NCBI GenBank assembly: GCA_007121995.1
Contig: SKJK01000246.1
Location: 1 to 5,622, forward strand
Direction: 5' to 3'
DNA length: 5,622 nucleotides
Source: Desulfobulbaceae bacterium
GTDB taxonomy: Bacteria; Desulfobacterota; Desulfobulbia; Desulfobulbales; Desulfobulbaceae
The translations under genes and the position numbers were made by a program. Positions 1 to 5,537 of the stretch are shown piece after piece (positions within the stretch are counted from its first letter, which is position 1; every line of letters starts with the position of its first letter). The notes beneath the pieces are model-generated. The model was not told the origin of the DNA and made no database searches. It saw only the letters and a program-made list of their open reading frames with translations.

Positions 1-1
1 A

Positions 2-307
2 AGCCAAGGGTATACTGTCCTGGCCGCAACCACACCAGGGGAAGCCCTCCGTACCGCCCGTGAGTATGCCGGCGACCTGCATCTGCTCATGACCGATGTG
101 ATTATGCCGGAGATGAACGGCCGTGAGCTGGCCAGAAATTTACGAACCCTGTATCCTGGACTCAAACGTCTGTTCATGTCCGGCTATACGGCTAACGTCA
201 TCGCTCATCACGGTGTGCTCGATGCAGGCGTTCATTTCATTCAAAAACCTTTTTCCAAAAAAGATCTTGCCGCCAAAGTACGATGTGTGCTGGAAGACGA
301 AGAGTGA
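2..307 (+). CDS. Receiver (REC) domain, C-terminal part of a response regulator or hybrid sensor kinase (5' truncated)
   Basis: The reading frame is open from the window edge (codons from base 2) and stops with TGA at 305-307, giving 101 visible residues. It carries the core of a CheY-like receiver domain: the phospho-acceptor Asp in the segment LLMTDVIMPEMNG (visible residue 32, codon at 95-97), the Ser of FMSGYT (residue 60), and the invariant Lys in QKPF (residue 82). Only the first strand, with its acidic pair, lies off the window. The protein ends about 20 residues after QKPF, so there is no output domain behind the receiver. The wording FMSGYTANVIAHHGVLDAGVHFIQKPF is typical of receivers at the C-terminus of PAS-containing hybrid histidine kinases, so a hybrid kinase is the best guess (inference); a stand-alone CheY-like protein is possible. 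It converges with pgl. Nothing links it to metal sensing. Confidence 0.9.
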   Translation, partial: SQGYTVLAATTPGEALRTAREYAGDLHLLMTDVIMPEMNGRELARNLRTLYPGLKRLFMSGYTANVIAHHGVLDAGVHFIQKPFSKKDLAAKVRCVLEDEE

Positions 308-335
308 TCGTTTGTGGATAAACGCATGATATTAT

Positions 336-1079
336 TCACGAAAAGTGAGTTTTACGGTCATGGTTTTCTAGGGTTGTGGGTGTGCTCAGATCGGTGAAGA
401 CGGCGACTTCCGGCAGCGTCAGAACCAGTTTTGCCGGGCAATCACCAACCGGACAGGCCGCATCCATGAATTGCTCATAGGCTTTCCGTTTAGTCTCGCC
501 AATGAAAAGCAGGAAGGCGATCTCGGCCGTTTGCATCAGTGAGCGGGAGGAGGTCATCCTTTCCGGCGGCGGCTTGGGCGAATCGTACATGACGATACAT
601 CCATGGTGCTGATTAGCCAGGGAGTGATGGTTTGGGTACAAAGCTCCGACATGCCCGTCTTCCCCGGCACTGAGCAGGATGATGTCATACCGGAAACCAT
701 GTTGCGCTAAAACCTGCTCGTAATTTTTGATGCCGCGATCGGCGAGGGCCGGTTCGAAGATGAAAGGATGGGCGTTCCCCGGCTGAATCCGCTTGGACCT
801 CACTAGTGGGGCAATGCAATATTTATGTAACAACAGGTAATTACTGTCGGGATGATCAATGGCAACCAGCCGCTCATCAATGATGAAGAATTGTACCCGT
901 TGCCAGTCAAGCTGCTCGGTCTGCATGGCCTCAAAGATTTTTGCCATACTCCTGCCTCCCGGGACAGCAAGATTGACCTGCTCTCTCTTGGTGAGCAGGT
1001 CACTGATCGTTGCACAGAGGTGCTGCGCTGCTGCACGCAGCAGGCGGTCCTGGCTTTGCTTTTCGACAATTGTCAGCAT
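336..1079 (-). CDS. pgl: 6-phosphogluconolactonase (DevB/SOL family)
   Basis: This encodes 247 residues, a normal length for the family. The cytosolic enzyme hydrolyses 6-phosphogluconolactone to 6-phosphogluconate, the second step of the oxidative pentose phosphate pathway. Family motifs in order: the sugar-phosphate loop VPGGRS (residues 39-44), DERLVAIDHPDSN (68-80), the catalytic-site loop SAGEDGHVGALYP (137-149) with His143, and PPPERMT (170-176). Two small deviations are Ala73 where Pro is usual after DERxV, and VPGG instead of the common LxGG. The frame is open further upstream, and a TTG at 1179-1181 would give a 281-residue form. I chose the ATG at 1077-1079 because AGGA lies seven bases upstream and because the extra 34 residues match nothing in the family. 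No zwf or gnd is adjacent in the window. The gene runs convergently to the kinase fragment, with 28 bases between the stops. Confidence 0.93.
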   Translation of the reverse strand: MLTIVEKQSQDRLLRAAAQHLCATISDLLTKREQVNLAVPGGRSMAKIFEAMQTEQLDWQRVQFFIIDERLVAIDHPDSNYLLLHKYCIAPLVRSKRIQPGNAHPFIFEPALADRGIKNYEQVLAQHGFRYDIILLSAGEDGHVGALYPNHHSLANQHHGCIVMYDSPKPPPERMTSSRSLMQTAEIAFLLFIGETKRKAYEQFMDAACPVGDCPAKLVLTLPEVAVFTDLSTPTTLENHDRKTHFS

Positions 1080-1082
1080 ATC

Positions 1083-1134
1083 TATATCCTGTATTTGGTG
1101 TCCATGCAGGTGCGGTTGAGCGATATATCCTGTA
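1083..1134. repeat. 11-bp direct repeat in the pgl leader
   Basis: TATATCCTGTA occurs at 1083-1093 and again at 1124-1134, 41 bases apart. On the minus strand, the transcribed strand of pgl's leader, it reads TACAGGATATA. The copy nearest the gene contains the pgl ribosome binding site. Whether it is an operator, a second mock ribosome site or chance cannot be told from one sequence. Confidence 0.4.
1087..1091 (-). promoter_or_regulatory. Ribosome binding site of pgl
   Basis: On the minus strand CAGGA precedes the ATG at 1077-1079 with seven bases between AGGA and ATG, which is close to ideal. The alternative TTG at 1179-1181 has an AGG only about three bases away, too close to work well. 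This site decides the shorter start of pgl. Confidence 0.7.
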
Positions 1135-1217
1135 GCGGCTCCGCGCACCACTGGTCCCGGTTGGTAACGCTGCAATCCCAATAACCTTTTCGGTCGTGGG
1201 GGCTGATCAACACCGGT

Positions 1218-1246
1218 ATTAGACTACAAAATGGGTCATCCCGCAA
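1218..1246 (-). promoter_or_regulatory. Candidate sigma-70-type promoter for pgl
   Basis: On the minus strand TTGCGG (1246-1241) is followed, after exactly 17 bases, by TCTAAT (1223-1218). The -10 matches consensus in five of six positions, the -35 only in TTG. It would give a leader of roughly 130 bases before the pgl start at 1079. This is a pattern match only. Confidence 0.25.
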
Positions 1247-1292
1247 GACGACGTCAGGGTTGGTCGATTTTGTCGGGAAATCACGGCATGAC
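1235..1292. repeat. Imperfect inverted repeat, 9-bp arms
   Basis: GTCATCCCG (1235-1243) and CGGCATGAC (1284-1292) are inverted copies with one mismatch, separated by 40 bases. The arms overlap the candidate -35 element of pgl. It could be an operator pair, the remains of a small palindromic repeat element, or chance. There is no flanking target duplication that I can see. Confidence 0.25.
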
Positions 1293-1356
1293 GGCTGAAA
1301 CCGACAGTTGGGCGGGAGTAACAGCGTTATTCGCGGAAAAATAATTCGGTGCAGCA

Positions 1357-1385
1357 GTCTTTTTTTACTTCTTTCCTTTTATAAT
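1357..1385 (+). promoter_or_regulatory. Candidate promoter upstream of the DUF4149 gene and efflux cluster
   Basis: A perfect TATAAT -10 hexamer lies at 1380-1385 just after a T-rich, pyrimidine-rich run (from 1358). The -35 position at a 17-base spacing reads GTCTTT, a poor match, which could mean an activator-dependent promoter (inference). Transcription from here would start near 1392 and give a leader of about 100 bases before the ATG at 1492. I do not see a CueR-like or CusR-like dyad that I could defend. Confidence 0.3.
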
Positions 1386-1403
1386 AGGAGCATAATGGTG
1401 TAA
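1386..1403 (+). other. Possible leader mini-ORF (Met-Val-stop) with its own ribosome site
   Basis: AGGAG at 1386-1390 is followed four bases later by ATG GTG TAA at 1395-1403. If transcription starts upstream of this point, ribosomes could load on a two-residue reading frame ahead of the real gene. The spacing is shorter than ideal, and the -10 hexamer lies immediately before it, so a transcript starting at the candidate promoter may begin at or after the AGGAG. It could be chance in AT-rich DNA. Confidence 0.2.
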
Positions 1404-1478
1404 TTATAGTCAGATATCCGCTGCTGGTTTGCGTCTCCCAGAGAAGACAGGTGCCAGTGGTGACCCATTGAATTGAAC

Positions 1479-1484
1479 AGGAGA
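1479..1484 (+). promoter_or_regulatory. Ribosome binding site of the DUF4149 gene
   Basis: AGGAGA sits seven bases upstream of the ATG at 1492-1494, a strong and well-spaced Shine-Dalgarno sequence that fixes the start. Confidence 0.75.
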
Positions 1485-1491
1485 GAGGGTT

Positions 1492-2010
1492 ATGCATGTA
1501 CCAAGGATTTTATATCAGCTGGCCATTGCCTGTTGGCTGGGAGGGGCGGCTTTGTTCACCTTTCAGCTCACGCCGGTAATTTTTTCCGCCTATCCCCGGG
1601 ATGTCGCCGGCGGCATAGTGGCGGTCCTTTTTCCCGGATATTTCCGTTGGGGATTGATCTGTGGGGTGGTCGCTTTGGTTTCCCGTTTTCTGTTCAGGAC
1701 CCGATTTACCCTTGCTTCCTCCCTGATCATTGTGATCATGCTGGGGTTGACCGCTACCCAGGCTTTTATTCTGGAACCAAGGGCTGCGGAGCTGAAAAAG
1801 GCGATCCCTTCTTTTGAGACCACGGTAACCGATGATCCCCAGCGCCTTCAGTTTAAAAAACTGCATGGGATTTCCATGGCCGCTAATTTAAGCGTCATAG
1901 CCGGTGGGGTGGTGCTGGTGGTGCTGGCTGGTGCACCGATGGCTCCGGTTACTGGACGCCGATCCCTGATCGGCCGGGCACCTCGACCTTCCATTATCCT
2001 GCCGCGTTGA
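1492..2010 (+). CDS. DUF4149/TMEM205-like four-helix inner-membrane protein
   Basis: The product has 172 residues and no cleavable signal. Four hydrophobic segments are visible, at about residues 7-31, 46-68, 73-94 and 128-148. The loop between helices 3 and 4 is polar and carries the recognisable family wording FKKLHGISMAANL (121-133), in which the LHG-S-NL pattern is the hallmark of DUF4149 proteins. The first helix has the WLGG...F motif (16-22) also usual there. The biochemical function of the family is not established; eukaryotic TMEM205 relatives have been associated with cisplatin resistance. The last 22 residues are Arg/Pro-rich and do not look like part of the domain. The stop lies 91 bases before the efflux lipoprotein gene on the same strand with no convincing terminator between, so it may be co-transcribed with it; a role in metal handling is inference from position only. 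Confidence 0.8.
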   Translation: MHVPRILYQLAIACWLGGAALFTFQLTPVIFSAYPRDVAGGIVAVLFPGYFRWGLICGVVALVSRFLFRTRFTLASSLIIVIMLGLTATQAFILEPRAAELKKAIPSFETTVTDDPQRLQFKKLHGISMAANLSVIAGGVVLVVLAGAPMAPVTGRRSLIGRAPRPSIILPR

Positions 2011-2087
2011 GTATTTGCCGATATTGTTTTTTTTCCGACCTGGAAACGGTTACCGGGTAATGAGGATATCGATCATGGCTGGCAAAC

Positions 2088-2092
2088 AGGAG
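2088..2092 (+). promoter_or_regulatory. Ribosome binding site of the cusC-like gene
   Basis: AGGAG lies nine bases upstream of the ATG at 2102-2104. Earlier in-frame starts exist at TTG 2015, ATG 2060 and ATG 2075, but only the 2102 start gives a compact lipoprotein signal peptide. The ATG at 2075 has a weaker GAGG nine bases ahead and would add nine residues before it. Confidence 0.6.
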
Positions 2093-2101
2093 CCCACAAT
2101 T

Positions 2102-3529
2102 ATGGACATTCCTTTGCAACCTCGTCATACACGGCTACGATGGATAACTGTGGCCGTGGTTTGCCTTGTTCTGGTCGGTTGCGCTCGTTCAATACCTGTC
2201 AACACGGAAACGACAATCCGTCCCTTAAAAGTGTCCCAACATGACGCTGTCGATCAGCATGCCGAACGGCCGGCAGGATCGGAGAGTCGATCCGGAATGT
2301 CCCTGAACGACGAAGCCGGGCCGGAGGAGTATATACGTTATGCCCTGCGTCATCATCCTGATTTGGATGCTGCTTTTCATCGATGGCGTGCCGCCGCGGA
2401 GCGTATCTCGCAGGCGCAGATTCTGCCTGACCCCCGGATCTCTGTGGGGTTTATCCTCGACCAGGTTGACAGCAGTGCCGAGTATATGGGGGAGCAGTAC
2501 ACGATTGAACAGATGTTTCCCTGGTTTGGTACCTTGGCTTTGGGCGGCAATATAGCACTGATCAGGGCCCACGCCGAGGCGCAGCGCTACGAAGCGACGC
2601 GTCTGCAGGTGATGGACCAGGTGAATCGTGCTTATCATGAATATGCCTTCCAGTGGCACGCTGTCCTTATTGCCCGCGAGAATCTGGATCTGTTAGTCGA
2701 TCTGGAAGCGGTCACCCGCACTATGTTTCGCACAGGGACCGCCACCTTGGCGGATGTCAATCGGGCACAGATCGAAATCGGCCGTCTGGATGAACAGGTG
2801 CGCTCCCTGGAAGATCTTGTCGGTGTATCTGCAGCTGAACTCAATGCCGTCCTGGGCCGGTCGGCGCATGCCCGCTTACCGGCGACGCCGGTGCGACCAA
2901 CTCTGCATGTGATAGCTGCATTGCCTGAATACACCGATGCGCAGTGGTTGGCTCTGGCCAGACAGGACAATCCCGAATTGGCTGCGGCGCGTTACGACGC
3001 CGAGCAGCAGCACCTGGCCATTGCCTTGTCGCGAAAAAATTATTTTCCGGACGTTGCCGTGGGGGTCGAATACGCCCGGGGCGGCAGCGCCCGTATGGCC
3101 ATGATGGACCAGGGTGGCTCCGACATGCTTGCCGGGATGATATCAATCAATGTGCCGATCTGGCGAGGGAAATACGATGCGGAAATACGTGAGGCGCAGG
3201 CATTGGCCAGTGAGTCGCAGCGACGGATCGAGAGCCGGGAAATTCGTCTGGAGGCGGATCTGAAACGGGCACTGGTGACGCATCGCGACAGTCTGCGCAA
3301 GCTGGAACTCTATGGCCAGACCCTGCTGCCCATGGCCCGACAGACACGGACAACCACGGAAATGGCCTATCGTGCCGGCACGGCAAGTTTTTCCGACCTC
3401 ATCGACACCCAGCGGGTGTTGCTGGAATTTGCTCTGGCCCACGAACGTGCCGCAGCTGACCAGGCTCAGGCCCATACCCGCATCCAGGCTCTGATTGGCG
3501 GCCGCCTGAACGAGAGACGAGAGAAGTGA
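2102..3529 (+). CDS. cusC: CusC-like outer-membrane efflux lipoprotein (TolC/OMF family)
   Basis: From the ATG at 2102 the protein has 475 residues, typical of CusC/CzcC-type channels. The N-terminus is a lipoprotein signal peptide: a basic n-region with Arg8, Arg11 and Arg13, a hydrophobic core (14-25), and the lipobox LVGC with lipidated Cys27. Ala at +2 fits sorting to the outer membrane. Two outer-membrane efflux repeats follow, at about 77-252 and 281-465, and the duplication is visible: LPDPRISVG (108-116) mirrors FPDVAVGVEY (315-324), and RTGTATLADVN mirrors RAGTASFSDLI. QMFPWFGTL (137-145) is wording common in metal-exporting members. In the family three copies form a channel through the outer membrane and periplasm. 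A Met-rich stretch at 330-346 is unusual. The adaptor gene follows after 52 bases. Metal specificity (copper/silver favoured) comes from the neighbours; the symbol is by analogy. Confidence 0.88.
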   Translation: MDIPLQPRHTRLRWITVAVVCLVLVGCARSIPVNTETTIRPLKVSQHDAVDQHAERPAGSESRSGMSLNDEAGPEEYIRYALRHHPDLDAAFHRWRAAAERISQAQILPDPRISVGFILDQVDSSAEYMGEQYTIEQMFPWFGTLALGGNIALIRAHAEAQRYEATRLQVMDQVNRAYHEYAFQWHAVLIARENLDLLVDLEAVTRTMFRTGTATLADVNRAQIEIGRLDEQVRSLEDLVGVSAAELNAVLGRSAHARLPATPVRPTLHVIAALPEYTDAQWLALARQDNPELAAARYDAEQQHLAIALSRKNYFPDVAVGVEYARGGSARMAMMDQGGSDMLAGMISINVPIWRGKYDAEIREAQALASESQRRIESREIRLEADLKRALVTHRDSLRKLELYGQTLLPMARQTRTTTEMAYRAGTASFSDLIDTQRVLLEFALAHERAAADQAQAHTRIQALIGGRLNERREK

Positions 3530-3566
3530 TGCGGGGCGGCATTCCCCAACAAGCCCTTGATTGGTA

Positions 3567-3572
3567 GAGGAG
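3567..3572 (+). promoter_or_regulatory. Ribosome binding site of the cusB-like gene
   Basis: GAGGAG lies nine bases before the ATG at 3582-3584. An in-frame TTG at 3561 sits before this site and would translate through it, so the ATG is the credible start. Confidence 0.7.
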
Positions 3573-3581
3573 AAAACCTGT

Positions 3582-5537
3582 ATGCGGAACTTTGCAGCGA
3601 AATGGCCACGATGGGTGTTGGGGATGGGGGTGACGGCCATCGCCCTGATCGGCTTTACCCTGGGCTGGTGGGTGTCGGGCACGAACAACCACGACCATGA
3701 AGCCGCCTCTATCGTCATTGCCGAGGAGTCCGTTAGTGAGACCGGCGCTCCGCAGTTATATACCTGCTCTATGCATCCCCAGGTCCGCTCCCCCAACCCT
3801 GATGATCTTTGCCCCATCTGTGGGATGGCACTGATTCCCGTACCCATGGACGAGGCGGAGGAAGAAGAGGGTGAGCTACCCCGACTGCGCCTTTCGCCCC
3901 GGGCCGCAGCCCTGATGCAGGTAGCGGTATGGCCGGTGGAAAGACGTGAGGTCAGCATCCCAGTGAGACTGTACGGCCGTATCGGTTTTGATGAAACTCG
4001 CCTGCGCACCATTGCTGCCTGGATGCCGGGGCGGCTGGATCGGCTCTATATCGATTTTACCGGAACTGCGGTCACCCAGGGGCAGCCGATGGTGGAAATC
4101 TACAGCCCTACCCTGATCACCGCCCAGGAAGAACATCTCCAGGCCCTGCAAACCGCCCGGGACCTGGCGCAAAGCGGGAGTGCCCTGGTCCGTGAGACCA
4201 CGGCACTGACTGTGCGAGCCTCCCATGATCGTTTGCGTCTGTTGGGACTGGAAAAGGACCAGATTCAACGCCTGGAACAACAGGGCCGGGTTGACGAGCG
4301 TCTGGTTATACCCGCGCCCTCCAGCGGCGTAGTGATCGAACGACTGGCAGCCACGGGTGATTATGTCGACACCGGTCAGCCTATCTACCGGCTGGCTGAC
4401 ATGTCTCACCTGTGGGTGGTGCTGGAGGTGTACGAATCCGACCTGCATAGGCTGAAAACAGGGCAGCAGGCGGTTTTCAGTACCCAGAGCTATCCTGGGG
4501 AACGCTTTGTCGGCCAGGTGACCTTTATTGATCCCATCCTCAATGAAGGAACCCGTACCGTTGGGGTGCGGGTCGAACTCCCTAATCCCGACGGCCGCCT
4601 CAAGCCGGGGATGTTTGTCCGGGGTGTCATCGAAGCCGGAGTCGAGACAGTGACTGTTGCCGTGCAAACCGAGGATCCCCATGCCGGTCATGGTGATCAC
4701 GCATCTTCCACGGCATTGGTGGTGAATGGTAACGATAGTCGGCCGTTGGTGATTCCGGCTACAGCGCCGTTGCTCACCGGTACGCGCTCCGTTGTTTACG
4801 TGCAACTGGCCGATGAAGAACAGCCCACCTTTGAGCCCCGAGACGTCGTGCTCGGGCCCCGGTCCGGTGCCTGGTACCTTGTACGCGAGGGACTGAGCGA
4901 GGGGGACCTGGTGGTTGTCAACGGGGCGTTCAAGATCGACGCCGAACTTCAGATTCGCGGTCGGCCAAGCATGATGCAGCCCGAGGGCGGTGCACCGCCG
5001 AGCCATGATCATGGCGGCATGACCGCACCCGCATCCCGCGTTGAGACCACTGTCTCGGCGCCAGCACCATTCCAGGTGCAGATGGGCCGACTAGCCACCG
5101 CCAGTTTCGAGCTGGTGCAGGCCCTTTCTTCCGATGACCCCGCAGCCGCGCGTCAGGCGGCGATACGGGTCGACGAGGTCTTGCACGCCCTGGATCCCGC
5201 GCTCCTGACCACCAACGCGCATCGACGGCAATGGAATCACTCTTCTCAGATCCTTCATGAGACTTTGCTCGCACTGGCCGCTGGCAGTGATCTGACAGAA
5301 CAGCGCCGCCAATTCAGAGCGTTTAACGACGCCCTCATCGACATGGTGCATACCTTCGGGGTGGAGGAAACCGGCCCAATTTATCGGGCCATGTGCCCTA
5401 TGTTCGAGGGCGATGAAAGCTTCTGGCTGCAGTCCCAGGAAGCCATCACCAATCCCTATTTTGGCGCCATGATGTATACCTGCGGTGAAATCGTGGAAAC
5501 AATCAATGGAGACGACGATCCCCACGGGGGCCACTGA
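3582..5537 (+). CDS. cusB: CusB-like periplasmic adaptor (membrane fusion protein) with N-terminal HMBD and C-terminal DUF3347 domain
   Basis: The 651-residue protein is far longer than E. coli CusB (about 400). In order: an N-terminal membrane anchor (11-31); a heavy-metal-binding module with C62-SMHP and C77-PIC80-GM; an acidic spacer (89-98); the adaptor body, with the two lipoyl-like halves at about 141-178 and 240-275 around a helical hairpin (179-236), a beta-barrel (276-350) and a membrane-proximal domain (388-460); a linker (461-495); and a C-terminal DUF3347 domain (about 497-640) with CPM at 605-607 and NPYFGAMMYTCG ending near Gly635. His-rich patches occur at H367/H370/H373, H475/H477 and H648/H651. 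The family links an RND pump to its outer-membrane channel and, in CusB, passes Cu(I)/Ag(I) to the pump. The extra Cys/Met/His modules suggest built-in metal capture (inference). The stop overlaps the next start by one base. Confidence 0.92.
   Translation: MRNFAAKWPRWVLGMGVTAIALIGFTLGWWVSGTNNHDHEAASIVIAEESVSETGAPQLYTCSMHPQVRSPNPDDLCPICGMALIPVPMDEAEEEEGELPRLRLSPRAAALMQVAVWPVERREVSIPVRLYGRIGFDETRLRTIAAWMPGRLDRLYIDFTGTAVTQGQPMVEIYSPTLITAQEEHLQALQTARDLAQSGSALVRETTALTVRASHDRLRLLGLEKDQIQRLEQQGRVDERLVIPAPSSGVVIERLAATGDYVDTGQPIYRLADMSHLWVVLEVYESDLHRLKTGQQAVFSTQSYPGERFVGQVTFIDPILNEGTRTVGVRVELPNPDGRLKPGMFVRGVIEAGVETVTVAVQTEDPHAGHGDHASSTALVVNGNDSRPLVIPATAPLLTGTRSVVYVQLADEEQPTFEPRDVVLGPRSGAWYLVREGLSEGDLVVVNGAFKIDAELQIRGRPSMMQPEGGAPPSHDHGGMTAPASRVETTVSAPAPFQVQMGRLATASFELVQALSSDDPAAARQAAIRVDEVLHALDPALLTTNAHRRQWNHSSQILHETLLALAAGSDLTEQRRQFRAFNDALIDMVHTFGVEETGPIYRAMCPMFEGDESFWLQSQEAITNPYFGAMMYTCGEIVETINGDDDPHGGH

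Larger units (their letters stand above)
1080..1491. other. Divergent intergenic region between pgl and the DUF4149 gene
   Basis: This 412-base gap separates pgl (leftward) from the membrane-protein gene (rightward), so it should hold both 5' leaders and promoters. The pgl-proximal part (1080-1226) is open in the pgl frame but has no family similarity. The stretch from about 1235 to 1292 contains a long-spaced imperfect inverted repeat. The part around 1331-1410 is markedly AT-rich, with a T tract at 1360-1366 and a perfect TATAAT at 1380-1385. I find no tRNA, no convincing riboswitch fold and no conserved coding sequence. A 37-codon ATG frame at 1231-1344 (+) lacks a ribosome site and is not called. 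Confidence 0.6.

Noticed and set aside
334..350. Six-base-pair hairpin (ATTCAC/GTGAGT) with a short T run between the convergent kinase and pgl genes
   Set aside because: The stem is short, AT-rich and includes a G-T pair, is followed by only four T (350-353), and overlaps the last codons of pgl; too weak to call a terminator.
1231..1344. 37-codon ATG frame (+) in the divergent intergenic region
   Set aside because: It has no ribosome binding site, no recognisable similarity, and overlaps the inverted repeat and the candidate pgl promoter.
1984..1994. GACCTTCC as half of a CueR-type copper operator
   Set aside because: The second inverted half (GGAAGGT at the required spacing) is absent, and the site lies inside the end of the DUF4149 gene.
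2027..2034. Run of eight T after the DUF4149 gene, as a possible intrinsic terminator
   Set aside because: No GC-rich hairpin directly precedes the T run; the nearest bases do not pair. It does not support a transcript end here.
3533..3547. GGGG/CCCC hairpin between the cusC and cusB genes
   Set aside because: Only four base pairs and no T tract; it does not look like a terminator or processing site.
3143..4012. 289-residue open frame on the minus strand across the cusC/cusB junction
   Set aside because: It covers the ends of two real genes and the ribosome site between them, is Ser/Arg-rich and shows no domain.
3876..5012. 378-residue open frame on the minus strand inside the adaptor gene
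   Set aside because: It is fully antisense to a well-supported gene with conserved domains and reads as low-quality sequence with no recognisable motif; long antisense frames are expected opposite GC-rich genes.
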